From assembly GCF_954871325.1 (NCBI RefSeq), contig NC_088775.1:73819561-73883560 (forward strand): a stretch of 64,000 bases of DNA. Direction: 5' to 3'. Below the pieces are notes generated by a model. The model ran no database searches and had not been told where the DNA came from. It worked only from the letters and a program-made list of their open reading frames with translations. Positions 28,600 to 42,451 of this stretch are shown one piece after another. This DNA comes from Gordionus sp. m RMFG-2023 (Eukaryota; Nematomorpha; Gordioida; Chordodea; Parachordodidae). The stretch's first letter is position 1, and each line of letters starts with the position of its first letter. The position numbers were made by a program, and so were the translations under genes.

Positions 28600-29710
28600 C
28601 TATGGTTTTGACAAAATTGAGAGCCTCCTTTCCAAACATCGTTAAGGTGAGTGACTATTGGTATAAAGACTGTGTTTGTGAGGCCAGCGTATATATTTAT
28701 TAAGGGCTTCTGCCTTTCGGTGACAGAAAATCAGTCTTACCTAAGAAAATGTAATCCTAAGTGGAAGACCTTTCGTCCAGGGGATGAGGAATATACTATC
28801 CGGGCGTAGGCCTTTTAATTTGAAAGACTCACTGATTCAAGAGTGGATGACTTTTTTAAGGGCAGCTAGGAGAATGTCAATAGATTTATTGCTGGGCTGA
28901 TGTCCGCGGGAGAACTTGCAGTGCAAGAAATGTTATGCATTTGATTCGATGGACTAGACTTAATCTACACAAGTGGAGGGTAAAACTGTATTACAGCTAA
29001 ACGAAGAGCTATGGATTTGCTTAGGTGTTCACTAGTTATGAGTAGTGTTGTTAAATGGCTAGATTTGAGCCGATTTTTAAAAACGGCTAACTCAATATTG
29101 TAGTCAGAAAATATTGACTATACACCTTGAAATTTCGCTAATGGATGTCCAAAACTTTGGGCAATCTATGACTAAAATCTTTTGGATAAAATATTTAGTT
29201 AGCCGTTTTTAAAAATCGGCTCAATCGAGCCGTTTAACAACAATAATCATGAGGAGGCCGAGATTGGAATTAAGGATGGCTTCCAACCATTCACAGTCAG
29301 AGTTTGCATTTAATATTATGTTATTTGGATTTTCCACAAAGGGTCAGTTCGAAATGAAATATTCAACGGAAAAGGCGATCAAAGGAGCATCCCAATCTTT
29401 TTGTATGCTAGAGATTGGTCGTCAGGAGAGATTCAATTTCTGTCCCAAAAGACAAGGGCCGGAGATAGGACATATAGGAGTGGATACAATACTAAGGATA
29501 ACTTGAGCTGCTAGATGGGTAAAAGCTGAAGAGAAAGCGGAGATCGGATACCGATGCCACCTGACTTTCTATAGAATATGGCGTATAGTCAAGATGAATG
29601 AAAATTTTATGTTCAATAAATTTTCGAGGAGACCGTTGATTTGAGTTCCAAGAGAAACTAACAAATCGCTGCATTTGTAGATCGGTGTAGATCTCAGGGG
29701 GTAAAGCATT
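28600..29710. other. Relatively GC-rich gene-free stretch interrupted by a MITE
   Basis: This 1.1-kb block is clearly richer in G and C than its surroundings and is split by the MITE at 29043-29245. It reads like a decayed coding sequence or an ancient repeat, but no frame stays open for long (the best is 29249-29506, 85 codons) and none has a recognisable motif. It matches no rRNA or tRNA that I can recall. Confidence 0.4.
29043..29245. mobile_element. Short hAT-like MITE (TAGTGTTG family), copy 3
   Basis: 203 bp with ends TAGTGTTGTTAAATGGCT and (complement of the right end) TATTGTTGTTAAACGGCT. Inside the ends, CGATTTTTAAAAACGGCTAA and its complement extend the inverted repeat. Flanks GTTATGAG (29035-29042) and ATCATGAG (29246-29253) match at 6 of 8 positions. 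Confidence 0.85.
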
Positions 29711-29759
29711 TTGGGAATATTAAAATAGTCTAATAATTTCGCAAAATGCATATGTAATG

Positions 29760-32125
29760 AATTTTGCGAAAAAAAGGATTGCTTTTACTATATTTTTGCT
29801 AATAAAAATTTTTAGAATTCACGGAATTAATTGCTAGCAAAGACATAGGTTAATAATTTTTTTTATCTCCATTGTTAAAAATTTTATATCACTTAAAATA
29901 TGTATGTATGTAATATAATATAATATAATATATTTCTAAGACTATTTGTTTTCATTTTTCAAACATATTATTTAGATGATTAAACCAATATGACCGAAGG
30001 AATAAATAAGTAAAGATAGGCATCTAATCAACAAGGTGAAATATGTGGGATATGCAATGTCACACCAGTTGTTAGATTGCATATCTAAAATCCAGACACA
30101 CCAATAACACTCTACATAGCGTCAATATTTAATTTTTTTATTTATAAATTATTAGGACATGGTTCCTGGCCAAAAGATCTTAAATATAAAAATAAACCAG
30201 CCTAACATAAAATATTTTCAATTTGTTATATAATCATTTATTTAAATGATTTTGTCAAGTAAAAATAATAAAAATTCTAAAGTAAACTTATATGAAGGAA
30301 TAATCTAATTATCAAGAAAACTTATTGAACTATCAAGGTTCCCGGTTTCACTGAATTATTCTTCTAATATCATTGTGGTAGCTAAGGTAACCTTGATTAA
30401 TATACCAATAGAGTTGGGAATCCAATTCTATAAACTCGCTATAAAATCATAGGGCGAAATGAAGAGACAATTTATGCGCCAACATAAAACAATAAAAGAA
30501 GTTTTTATGCGTATCTCATCGTAGAAAAGGGGAGACGCAAAATAAATCACTAAAAAAACGCGATATTGACTACTTGGAATAGGTATATCCCTTGTAAAAC
30601 TTAAATTATTAAAGGAAGTTTAACAAAATTAGTTAGCATATTCCTTTATTCTTCGCTTCGAACCCAAAAAATTGACTTAAACATAAGGAGATAAGCCTAG
30701 ACTAAATATGGTGAATTTTTAGACTATTGTCAACATAGTGAGTAATCACGCTATCTATGACTTAATATATCACCACTATAGTTAGGTAATGGCTAAATGT
30801 CGCTAATTCAGCTCAATCTTCAGGCTCTTGCTGGAATAAATCCGTTAACATTAAAGCATTTTAATTTATATTAGTTTCTTCCAAATTTAAGCGGCTATCT
30901 TTTTATGTAAAACCTAGTAATAGTTTTCTGCCAAAAACTTAGCTTAAACGGCTATAGATATAGTAATTACCCAACTACAATCACCTCAAGCCATTTCCAT
31001 ATAAGAAGGTTTGTATTTTTTAAAGAATCGAACTTGAATAGTATAATTTGAAATATGGATATCCATAATTATTTTTTAAATATTCATATTTCAAAAACTT
31101 GTTTCATAGTGAACATCATAACTTTTAACAATTTTAAAAGTATTGTTATAGATGATATATTATAAATCCCGTAATTTCATATTCCCACAACACAAAAAAC
31201 AGCCTAATTAAAAAAAAGATATTTTAAAATAAAAACCTGCGATAGATCTTGTATTTGTTTGCACGTTATTATTGCTCCTTTTTTTGATTCGATCTTTAGT
31301 CTGTTTAATCGTATTCTCTTCTAAAATGTGTGATTAAAAAAATATTATGAAGACTATCTGTAAATATACATAGTTAATGAAATAAAGATTATGGATATAT
31401 CATCTAGAGGTCTGCAAAGTGATTTTTTCGCGGTCCGAACCTGACCCGAGAATATATTTTTAAAACCAACCTGACTGAGCCCGACTTAAAATTTTTTTAT
31501 AATTTGAGTTTAAATATTATAACATTTAAAAAACAATTAAAAAATATGTGTATTTATTCACATATTGTCACCATAAATAAAAGTATATTTAACCCCCATA
31601 ATCTAATTAATATTCATATAAAGTTGCATTTTATTTAATTTGTATACATATAAAAAGTAAAGCTAAAATACAATCGAATAAAAATTATTGTGATAATATG
31701 AAAATAATTTGGATGATTAATGTTGAAAAAAGATGATATAATTGTATATATAGATAAAAATTTTTTAAAAAATATAATAATTAAGATATTAAAGAGACAT
31801 ATCAATATCATTTATTTTGATTGACATTTTTATGAAACTGTTAATGTGGTCGATATTCTGTTTATCATATTCTTAAGACATTTTGATTTAACGCGATTTT
31901 TTATTATTTAAAATTAACTTTTACCTTAAAGAATCTTTCTTTATCGATTAATGTATATAAATATATTTTAGTTTTATGCCTCACAATGCTTTAAATTATT
32001 TTAGTTTTGTTTATATTTTATCGCGTTACAATATAAAACACGTTTTTGCGTAACTTAAAATGACTAATCATTTACTTATTCATTAATTAAAACATATTTA
32101 AATTGTTGATGGAAAAAAGATATAA
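29760..32125. other. AT-rich stretch without supported genes
   Basis: No exon-like signal on either strand. The only recognisable item is a hAT-like end near 31404-31500 (AGAGGTCTGCAAAGTGATTT, then GGTCCGAACCTGACCCGAG), a composition typical of the decayed hAT ends elsewhere in this window. Confidence 0.5.
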
Positions 32126-32129
32126 AGAG

Positions 32130-32345
32130 ACAATGATATATGACTTTAAGTAGTGTTAAATATTTCATAGGTTCTGCCTCAACCCATTTTGTGAAATAAT
32201 CAGAGGTAACTGCAATACAAGTGTGCAAAGATCGATGTCTATTTGAGCCCATGGAAGAGGTGGTACATATATTGGATTTAAAGTAGAAAATATTTTAGAA
32301 AATCTTGTATTGGCCTTCTGACATCTATCACATGATTTTATAAAA
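32130..32345 (-). mobile_element. Fossil integrase fragment of a retroelement-like integrase
   Basis: On the minus strand a short stretch reads SCDRCQKANTRFSKIF and NPIYVPPLPWAQIDIDL, the junction between an integrase zinc-binding region and the start of a catalytic core, as in Ty3/gypsy or Ginger-type integrases. It is a truncated relic, unlike the integrase of the neighbouring LTR locus and in the opposite orientation, so it is probably an older, separate element. Confidence 0.6.
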
Positions 32346-32685
32346 TCAATAGTGTCTATATATATATTGTAGTTTTATATTTTTGCTATATGACATGTCT
32401 TAATATTTTTTTTTTGTGGTTCATATTATTTTCTTAATGGATATAACGAAAATCTATGTATGTAATTTTAATAGTGATAATTATAAATTATTTTTTTTAT
32501 CCCTATTCGTATTCTTTTATTTTGTTTGTGGTCAATTATTTTTTTTATAATTGAACATTAAGAAAAAGAAAATAATTGTAAAGGATTGTTGAATCCAAAT
32601 TTATATGTATTATAAAACAAATAAAATATATTAATTATTATAATCCGCATGTCGAAAGAAGACAATTCAAGAGTTAAAAGTCGAT

Positions 32686-33122
32686 AATGTTCAAAGATAA
32701 GATTCGATAAATGACGAGGAAATAATCAATGTCCTTAAAGAACGATAATTATATGGTATCTAGGCTTTTGAAGGGTGGGCGTGTTGCAAATGTTGAATTA
32801 AAGAGAAAAATAAAAATGTTTATTTATTTTCAAGATATGTCAATCAGATTATTATTCTTTTAAAATAATATGTTTATGTTTTTATTGTAAAAGTAATATT
32901 TTATTCAGTGTGTGATTTTTTATATGAAATGAGTCGGAGATTTTATTAAATGAAATATTTATGAATTGGAATTTGAATTATTAGATATCGATTTTTATGA
33001 TTATACTATTGGAATTTATTAGATGAAAAATAAAGTGTATGTAATATATTGATATATGTAGAAGAAATTTTGAAATAAAGAAATTGAAATTTAATAAATT
33101 CAATAATATGAGAAATATTTTA
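32686..33122 (+). repeat. LTR-like repeat, left
   Basis: It begins TGTTCAAAGATAAGATTCGA and ends GAGAAATATTTTA, matching 42452-42771 from end to end, apart from about 120 bp of extra sequence here. The boundary bases (TG...TA) are not the canonical TG...CA, so calling it an LTR rests mainly on position and the adjoining primer-site-like sequence. Confidence 0.65.
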
Positions 33123-33404
33123 ATGGTGACGACCGACCAAGATTCGTGAACACTTATTAGGGAAAAAATAAGTAGAGAAAAATATAAAAATTGAGATATT
33201 TAGAGAAAAAATAAAACAAGAGTGTTTTATAAAAATAAATTTCAGACGTTAATCAAGAAAAAAATTTTCTAGGACCGGGTTCCTCAAAATAATAGTAATT
33301 CCGGATATATATATAAAGGTAAGAAATTTTTTTTTTGTATTATAAATTACACAACGCAATAGTAAGATTTTTGGATTAAAATTAGAAATATATGAGATAA
33401 AATT

Positions 33405-34406
33405 TTGGTAATTAATGAAAAAATGGCTTTTTATTTTAATGATAATTATAATAAAATTTTTAATTCAAACTTTAATAAAGTGGATGTGACCAATAATGTA
33501 ATTACTGCAGTAATTTTTTTTGTGTTTTATGTAATCTTAATTATAATGAAACAAGTAATAAGGAAAATAAAAAGAAGATCTCTTAAAAATAGAGAAAATG
33601 ATATAAAAAATACAAATACTGAAAATTTAATTCCTAAAATTTTGGTGAAATCTCCAGATATTTCTGAAGATATCAAAAATAGTTTACATATAATTTTGTT
33701 AGAATTAAAAAATTTAAATGGTAAAAAAAATGTTATAATGGAAGAAAAATCCGAGAAAATATTAGATACGGGTGAAGTATTTAATTTTCCTCAAAATATT
33801 GACATATCGGAGGATATAAATAAAAAATTAAATTCAATTGTGATAGAATTTAAAAAGCAAATTTCTGAGGTTTTAATCGAGAAACCAGTAGAAATTTTGA
33901 AAAATAATAACAATAATACTTTGAGACAAAGTACAGAGGAATCTCTAATTTTACGTGAAATTAGAGAAATGAGAAAAAATATGAAAAATTTGTCCAGAGA
34001 TGTTTCCAACTTAAAAATTAAAAATAATAATAATGTGATTGAAAGTTGTGAACTTTGTGGAAGAAAAGGACATATCGGTAAATATTGTTATTCAAGAGAC
34101 CGAAATTCTAATGAGAATGTGACTGCAAAACCAAGTGAAAAAAATGACATAGTGTGTCATAGATGTGATTTTGTAGGACATATAAAAAGAAATTGCATGG
34201 TGAAAGAAGCCAATTTCAAAAGTGGATTTCCGCAACGAACATCGGTAGTGATAAATCCAGTGGTTCGAAGTATACAAAATCCTCAGATTATAAATGTGGA
34301 TGAAATTAAAACTTATAATAGAGACCATGATAGAATGTGTTTCAAATGTGAAGAAATGGGACACATTGGCATACATTGTATCCAAAGTGTGAGTGGGTCA
34401 CAGTGA
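33405..34406 (+). mobile_element. Gag-like region of the fossil LTR element (plus copy)
   Basis: A 333-residue reading region with a hydrophobic segment near residues 28-47, a Lys/Glu/Asn-rich middle likely to be coiled, and three CCHC zinc knuckles at the C-terminus (CELCGRKGHIGKYC, CHRCDFVGHIKRNC, CFKCEEMGHIGIHC). CCHC knuckles of this kind bind genomic RNA in gag proteins. The hydrophobic segment near the start is unusual for a gypsy gag. Confidence 0.8.
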
Positions 34407-34415
34407 CTATATGAT

Positions 34416-37400
34416 TTGAAAGAGAATCATATAAAAATAGAAAAATCATATTTAGAGAATAATAAATATTTTGATATATATAGTTTTATTAAAAATTTTG
34501 TGGATATATATAATATAATAGATAATCATCATGGGAATGATGATTATACATTGAAATTTAACTCGAATAAAAAGAGTTGTAATGTAGGAAATTTTTATTG
34601 TCATTTTGATGAAATAAAAAAATTTAAATTAACCAATAATCTGAATAAAAAGGATTATTGTAATCAAACAAGTGGGAAATATCATTGGGAGATTTTTAAT
34701 AAAAATATAAATGAGATTCAGAGACATTTAAATTCTGAGATGAATTTAGGTATGAATATTAATTGTATTGAAAAAGAGATTAAAATAAATACCATTCAAC
34801 CGATTAAATTGCCTAAAAATTTAATAACTGAGGGATCAAAGGAACAAAGTTCATGTCCTCATATTAATTTAAAATTTGGTGGACAATAGTTGAAATGTTA
34901 TTTCATACCGGGGCAAGTATTTCAATCATGTCTTGTGAAAATTTTTATAAATATTGGCCTAATGATATTATTTAAAAAAATAAATATGTGTATAAAACAA
35001 TTTGATGGATCTGAAATCAAATTTTGGGTAGAACTCAGTGGGATGTTCTTTTCCATGATATTCGTATAATTTTGGATTTATGGATAGTGGAAAAAAATGT
35101 TGAAACAATTATGGGTTGGGATTGGATTAGCAAACTTGGACCTAGAAATAATTATTGGGATTTATTTATCATTGATAAAGAATTGGCTAGAGATAATGCC
35201 GAAAGAAAAATAATGGCTAATGAAGTCAGGGAAAAGCTTAAAGAAAGGGAAATGAATAAATTAACGAGTGAAGCGAAAGAATCTATCGTTAATAAGAATA
35301 TTTGTGAATATCCTGCAAAATCCATGATATATTCAAATCAATATAAGATCAATAATGAAATTGATAATGATAAAAAAATTAATAATGAAATTAATGAATT
35401 AAATAGAGTTAAAAATGCTATACCTATTTTAGTGGAAAAATATGGTATAATTTTTGAAGACACTTTGGGATGGTTAAATGATTATCAAGTGGATTTGAAA
35501 TTAAAAGAAGGATTTTCACCTATTTTCTTAGCGTGTCGTAGAGTTCCTTTTAAATGGAAAAAGGAAATCAACGAAGAATTAGATAAATGGGTTAATGATG
35601 GTATTATTATTCCTGTGGAATATAGTGAATGGGCTACACCATTAGTACCTGTTAAAAAATCTAATGGAAAACTTAGATTATGTGCAGATTTTCGAGTAAC
35701 ACTTAACAAATGGGTTGTGGAAGTGAAATATCCATTACCTCGAATTGAAGAAATTTTGGCAAATTTAAAGGGAGCTAAATAATTTTCAAAAGTTGATTTT
35801 TCATCAGCATATTTACAATTGCATTTGAAAGAAGAAATTCGTAAATTGTTGACAATAACAACGCCTAAAGGATTATTTTCATTTTGTAGATTACCTTTTG
35901 GATTAAGTGTATCTGCACCGATTTTTCAGAAAACAATGGCATCAGTTTTCCAGGGTTTGGAAGGCGTATTTTATTATATGGATGATGTGTTGATAACTGG
36001 AGTGACGGCAGAACAACATAATCAACGTCTTGAAGAGGTTTTCAAGAGAATTCAAGATAAAGGTTTAAAAGCCAGTAAAGAGAAAAGTATTCTTGGTGTC
36101 ATCGAAATAGTGTATTTAGGTCATCAAATTAATGGAATTGAAGTGAAGCCGCTTGATAAAAATTTAAAAAATATTTTAAACATAATCAGTCTAGTAATAA
36201 AGCTGAAGTGCATCATAGATTTGTGGATAATTTTGCAAAAATAGCAGCTCCATTATATGACTTATTAAAAAAAGGCGTTAATTTTGAATGGAAAATTGAA
36301 CAAAGAAATGCTTTTAAAAATTTAAAGAGAAAAATTGGTGAGGAACCAATTTTAGTGTGTTTTAACAATGATTTGGAGATAATTCTTGCGGTTGATGCAT
36401 CCAATAAAGGTGTAGGAGGCGCGTTATTACATGTCATTGATGGTTTAGAGAGACCAATTATTTTTTTTTCAAGAATATTTCATGAAGTTGAAACGATGTA
36501 CTCTGTTATAGAACAGGAGGCCTTAGCGATTATTTTTGGATTGACCAAATGTCGCGAATATTTAATCGGGAAAAGATTTGTGATTTATACAGATCACAAG
36601 CCATTAATTCATTTGTTCAAGAAAGATAACAAAGAATTAATGATGTCCCCGAGGTTACAACGGTGGTTGTTACTTGTGGGAAGTTTTAACGTAGATATAA
36701 AGTATCGGCGAGGTAGAGAAAATCATTTGCCAGATATATTATCGAGATTAGGGGCAGGTTGTGCTACTCCTGAAATTATTGATAACATGATTATTGATAG
36801 AGAAGATGAATTATTGCGTACTCTATCATATATGTTAAAGGGAGGTCCTACAACTTGGGAAGATCTCAAATCATATACTTTAAAATATAAAGTATTGAGA
36901 CAAATAAAATTATTTTTAACGGAAAAAAAACCATGGAAAAATAATTATAAAATTTATCAAAAATTCGAAAAAGAATTATCCGTGGTGGATGATTGTTTAA
37001 TGAGAGGAAATAAAGCAGTAATTCCTTTGAAATTACGTGCTAAAATAATTAATTTGTTACATGCAGGACACCAGGGTCAAGTTAAAATGAAATCTTGGGC
37101 TCGTGAATATGTGTGATGGCCTGGGATGGGTAATGATATAGAAAAAATTACAAAAGAATGTGTTCCATGTAATACTTGTGCCGTTATGCCCCGTAAAGAG
37201 ATGGGACAAGTGTGGCCCAAATCAAAGAAACCATGGGAACGTCTCCACATTGATTTTTTTGAATTGGATAAAAAATCATATTTTTTGGTTGTGGATTCAT
37301 ATCCCAAATGGATTGAATTTGAAGAAATTCATGGTTTAACAACTAAAGTTGTTATTAAATTATTACAAAAATTGTGGGCTAAATTCGGGATTCCTAAAAT

Positions 37401-37880
37401 AATTGTATTGGATGGAGGTCCGGCATTTATAAGTGAAAATTTTAAGCAATTTTATAATTCAATTAAAATTAAACATATTTTGACTCCACCTTATCATCCT
37501 AGCTCTAATGGCCAGGCTGAAAGAATGGTAGCTATTGTAAAAAATTGGATAAAAAAGGCTAAACAAGAAAAAAATGACGTCTGCTTAGCCCAATTATATT
37601 ATAATAATTCAAGGAATAAGGAGGGAGTTACTCCTGTTGAATTATTTTTGGGTAGAAGAACCAGATTACCCTTAGATTTTCTTAAATCAAAAGAAATTGA
37701 CAATATATTATTTTATGAAAAACCCAATGTAAAATTTCCTGTAGGGAAAATTATTTGGGGTAGACTTTTTGACCATAAAAAAAATGGGAGAAAGGTTGCG
37801 TTATAGATAATATTGGGAATAAATTGTGTACAATACGATTTGATGATGGTACTGTGGGAGTACGTCATAACGATTTTATT
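34416..37880 (+). mobile_element. Pol-like region (protease linker, RT, RNase H, integrase) of the fossil LTR element
   Basis: The order is that of Ty3/gypsy: a divergent protease/linker area, reverse transcriptase with the YMDD box (FYYMDDVLI near 35980), RNase H (LAVDASNKGVGGALLH near 36400, IYTDHKPLIHLF near 36600), then integrase with an HH-CC-like zinc region (near 37070-37160) and a catalytic core (PPYHPSSNGQAERMVAIV near 37500). Reverse transcriptase copies the RNA and integrase inserts the DNA. This copy is interrupted several times and is treated as a fossil. Confidence 0.85.
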
Positions 37881-38078
37881 AGGGTAACTGATAAAGAGGG
37901 AATTAGTCTATAAAAAACGGAATTGTGGTTCCTATAATTTTTTAGGACATAATTCTTAGGACAGAAATCTTATATGATATTTGTATCAGTTTTTAAATAT
38001 TAATATAAGGCTATGGGAGCCAAAAGTAAGTTATTTAAAATCAATCTGATATCAGTAGTATTTCAAAAGAAATTGTAT

Positions 38079-38182
38079 TTAATATCATGTTATTGTGATA
38101 TAGAGAAGATTATCACTAATTCGATTTAATTTTATTTAATATCATGTTATTGTGATACAGAGAAGATTATCATTAATTCGAT
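38079..38182 (+). repeat. Two-copy ~52-bp tandem repeat downstream of pol
   Basis: Two direct copies of ATTTAATATCATGTTATTGT followed by GATAYAGAGAAGATTATCAY and TAATTCGAT. They lie in the 3' non-coding part of the fossil LTR locus. Confidence 0.75.
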
Positions 38183-38819
38183 AAAACAGCATTTCAAAAT
38201 CTTGGAATGTACACTTGTGGGGACATTATAAATAATTTTTTTTATGAAAAGAAGATAAAATTAAATAACATGTTTTATGAGTTTCTTTTAGGAAAGAAAA
38301 TTGAAGAGTAAAATATTTTTTTTGTTAAAAGAAAATAAACGAATGGTGTTTTTGTGAAAATGTTATGTGTTAATATAGAGAGAGATTATTAAAAATGATA
38401 ATTAATAATTAGAGATTTTCTTCATTTAAGAAAAGTGAAAAGTAACATATTTTTGTAAAAGAAAATAACATGAGTGTTGTTTTTAGTGAAAATTGTTTTT
38501 ATTTTAATTTGAATTACATAGGGGTAATTTACAAATTATTATATATTTAAAAAGAGAAAAATTATTAAAAAAATAATTAATAAGTAGTAATTTTATTTTA
38601 AAAGAGAAAATTCATAAATTATTTTTGATAATTTCAAAATTAAAATTTTTTTAAAAAAAATAAATTAGAATATTTATTTAAAAGTAAAAAAAAATATATA
38701 TAGAAATATATATATCATGATGAATTATAAAATAGACACACCAGAACAGATCATTTATGTGAAAATAATTAAAAAAAAAATTAGGAGTAAAAAGACCTAA
38801 ATCCGATATCTTCAAACGC

Positions 38820-39045
38820 TGTTTCAGATGTCAGAGTTTTGGACATCAGATCAAGGATTGTCAAATTCCGACTCATGTGTTGATGAATCAAGAATGCAAA
38901 GATTATCCAAGTGATATAGAGGAAGTTCCAACCTCAAGCTATTTTTGTGAAAAAAATAATAAGGTACCTATTACGTTGTGCCGTATAAGTCCGAATAGAA
39001 AGCAAAACTCCGAGTATAATAATTTTATTGAATTTCCCACACAAA
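38820..39045 (+). mobile_element. Second gag-like CCHC relic in the spacer
   Basis: A short coding-like stretch contains one zinc knuckle (CFRCQSFGHQIKDC) followed by ILMNQ-like and CRISPNRKQNSEY-type sequence. It differs from the three knuckles of the neighbouring gag, so it probably belongs to a different retroelement. A further open stretch at 39356-39736 has no recognisable family. Both are relics. Confidence 0.45.
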
Positions 39046-39634
39046 AATGAATAATTTTATTTCAAAATTTACTATTACAACCAAGAAAAAAAAATATATT
39101 AAAAACAAAAATGAAATAGTTAATAATCATTTTATAATATTTCGCTTCCCTTTTATAGGGAAGCGCATAAAATACAATCTCATTATGATTTAACAAAACT
39201 TAATTTCGATATCTAAAAATAAAATAAAACAAAATATTAAAATACGGTCTAATAATGAAGCTGCACAATTTATTTATTAATGTTCACGCAATAAATATCA
39301 TCAAATATGTCACTCATTTATGACAGTACCGTCGGCCAAAACTATAACAAAATAAATGAGATGGAATCTAGAGAGAAGTTCCGTAATCAAAGAGTTTGGC
39401 CGCCCGTACATTATACAAGTGCAGTACAAACTAAAACCGTTGACAAAATTAAATCCTAACGCATTGAATAGTGTAAAAAATTCGTATTATGGAGGACTAC
39501 AAGCTTACAACTCTAAAGCTATGAGGGTGAAATCGCAAGTGGTCAAGACTACGAAATTTAATGAAAAGATAGAAATGAATAATGGTATGCAGATTACCAA
39601 AGGAGTAAAAGATATGGAGTTAGAAGAAAATATA

Positions 39635-42451
39635 CACCTTCCAAACCCTGAAAAACTGATGCCATCGTTCTCTGAAAAATCGGTACAGATACACTTAACC
39701 CAAAAGGTAATCTACAAAACGCAAATAATCCTTTAGGCGTTGTTATTGTCAACAATTTACGAATTTCTTCTTTCAAAGGCAATTGTAAATATGCTGATGA
39801 AAAGTCAACTTTTGAAAAATATTTGGCTCCCTTTAAATTTGCCAAAATTTCTTCAATTCGAGGTAATGGATATTTCACTTCTACAACCCATTTGTTAAGT
39901 GTTACTCGAAAATCTGCACATAATCTAAGTTTTCCATTAGATTTTTTAACAGGTACTAATGGTGTAGCCCATTCACTATATTCCACAGGAATAATAATAC
40001 CATCATTAACCCATTTATCTAATTCTTCGTTGATTTCCTTTTTCCACTCAAAAGGAACTCTACGACACGCTAAGAAAATCCCTCTTTTAATTTCAAATCC
40101 ACTTGATAATCATTTAACCATCCCAAAGTGTCTTCAAAAATTATACCATATTTTTCCACTAAAATAGGTATAGCATTTTTAACTCTATTTAATTCATTAA
40201 TTTCATTATTAATTTTTTTATCATTATCAATTTCATTATTGATCTTATATTGATTTGAATATATCATGGATTTTGCAGGATATTCACAAATATTCTTATT
40301 AACGATAGATTCTTTCGCTTCACTCGTTAATTTATTCATTTCCCTTTCTTTAAGCTTTTCCCTGACTTCATTAGCCATTATTTTTCTTTCGGCATTATCT
40401 CTAGCCAATTCTTTATCAATGATAAATAAATCCCAATAATTATTTCTAGGCCCAAGTTTGCTAATCCAATCCCAACCCATAATTGTTTCAACATTTTTTT
40501 CCACTATCCATAAATCCAAAATTATACGAATATCATGGAAAAGAACATCCCACTGAGTTCTACCCAAAATTTGATTTCAGATCCATCAAATTGTTTTATA
40601 CACATATTTATTTTTTTTAATAATATCATTAGGCCAATATTTATAAAAATTTTCACAAGACATGATTGAAATACTTGCCCCGGTATGAAATAACATTTCA
40701 ACCATTTGTCCACCAAATTTTAAATTAATATGAGGACATGAACTTTGTTCCTTTGATCCCTCAGTTATTAATTTTTAGGCAATTTAATCGGTTGAATGGT
40801 ATTTATTTTAATCTCTTTTTCAATACAATTAATATTCATACCTAAATTCATCTCAGAATTTAAATGTCTCTGAATCTCATTTATATTTTTATTAAAAATC
40901 TCCCAATGATATTTCCCACTTGTTTGATTACAATAATCCTTTTTATTCAGATTATTGGTTAATTTAAATTTTTTTATTTCATCAAAATGACAATAAAAAT
41001 TTCCTACATTACAACTCTTTTTATTCGAGTTAAATTTCAATGTATAATCATCATTCCCATGATGATTATCTATTTTATTATATATATCCACAAAATTTTT
41101 AATAAAACTATATATATCAAAATATTTATTATTCTCTAAATATGATTTTTCTATTTTTATATGATTCTCTTTCATATCATATAGTCACTGTGACCCACTC
41201 ACACTTTGGATACAATGTATGCCAATGTGTCCCATTTCTTCACATTTGAAACACATTCTATCATGGTCTCTATTATAAGTTTTAATTTTATCCACATTTA
41301 TAATCTGAGGATTTTGTATACTTCGAACCACTGGATTTATCACTACCGATGTTCGTTGCGGAAATCCACTTTTGAAATTGGCTTCTTTCACCATGCAATT
41401 TCTTTTTATATGTCCTACAAAATCACATCTATGACACACTATGTCATTTTTTTCACTTGGTTTTGCAGTCACATTCTCATTAGAATTTCGGTCTCTTGAA
41501 TAACAATATTTACCGATATGTCCTTTTCTTCCACAAAGTTCACAACTTTCAATCACATTATTATTATTTTTAATTTTTAAGTTGGAAACATCTCTGGACA
41601 AATTTTTCATATTTTTTCTCATTTCTCTAATTTCACGTAAAATTAGAGATTCCTCTGTACTTTGTCTCAAAGTATTATTGTTATTATTTTTCAAAATTTC
41701 TACTGGTTTCTCGATTAAAACCTCAGAAATTTGCTTTTTAAATTCTATCACAATTGAATTTAATTTTTTATTTATATCCTCCGATATGTCAATATTTTGA
41801 GGAAAATTAAATACTTCACCCGTATCTAATATTTTCTCGGATTTTTCTTCCATTATAACATTTTTTTTACCATTTAAATTTTTTAATTCTAACAAAATTA
41901 TATGTAAACTATTTTTGATATCTTCAGAAATATCTGGAGATTTCACCAAAATTTTAGGAATTAAATTTTCAGTATTTGTATTTTTTATATCATTTTCTCT
42001 ATTTTTAAGAGATCTTCTTTTTATTTTCCTTATTACTTGTTTCATTATAATTAAGATTACATAAAACACAAAAAAAATTACTGCTGTAATGACATTATTG
42101 GTCACATCCACTTTATTAAAGTTTGAATTAAAAATTTTATTATAATTATCATTAAAATAAAAAGCCATTTTTTCATTAATTACCCAAAATTTAAAATTTT
42201 ATCTCATATATTTCTAATTTTAATCCAAAAATCTTACTATTGCGTTGTGTAATTTATAATACAAAAAAAATTTCTTACCTTTATATATATCCGGAATTAC
42301 TATTATTTTGAGAAACCCGGTCGTAGAAAATCTTTTTCTTGATAATAACGTATGAAATCTATTTTTATAAAACACTCTTTTGTTTTATTTTTTTTTCTTC
42401 TAAATATCTTAGTTTTTATATTTTTCTCTAACTTATTTTTTCCCTAATAAG
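39635..42451 (-). mobile_element. Inverted partial copy of the fossil LTR element (gag to early RT)
   Basis: The reverse complement of this stretch matches about 33147-35975 nearly base for base, covering leader, gag with three knuckles, protease linker and the first part of reverse transcriptase. The inner end stops abruptly within RT at about 39635; the outer end stops just after the primer-site-like sequence. It is broken and lacks RNase H and integrase. The near-identity implies a recent copying or inversion event. Confidence 0.85.
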
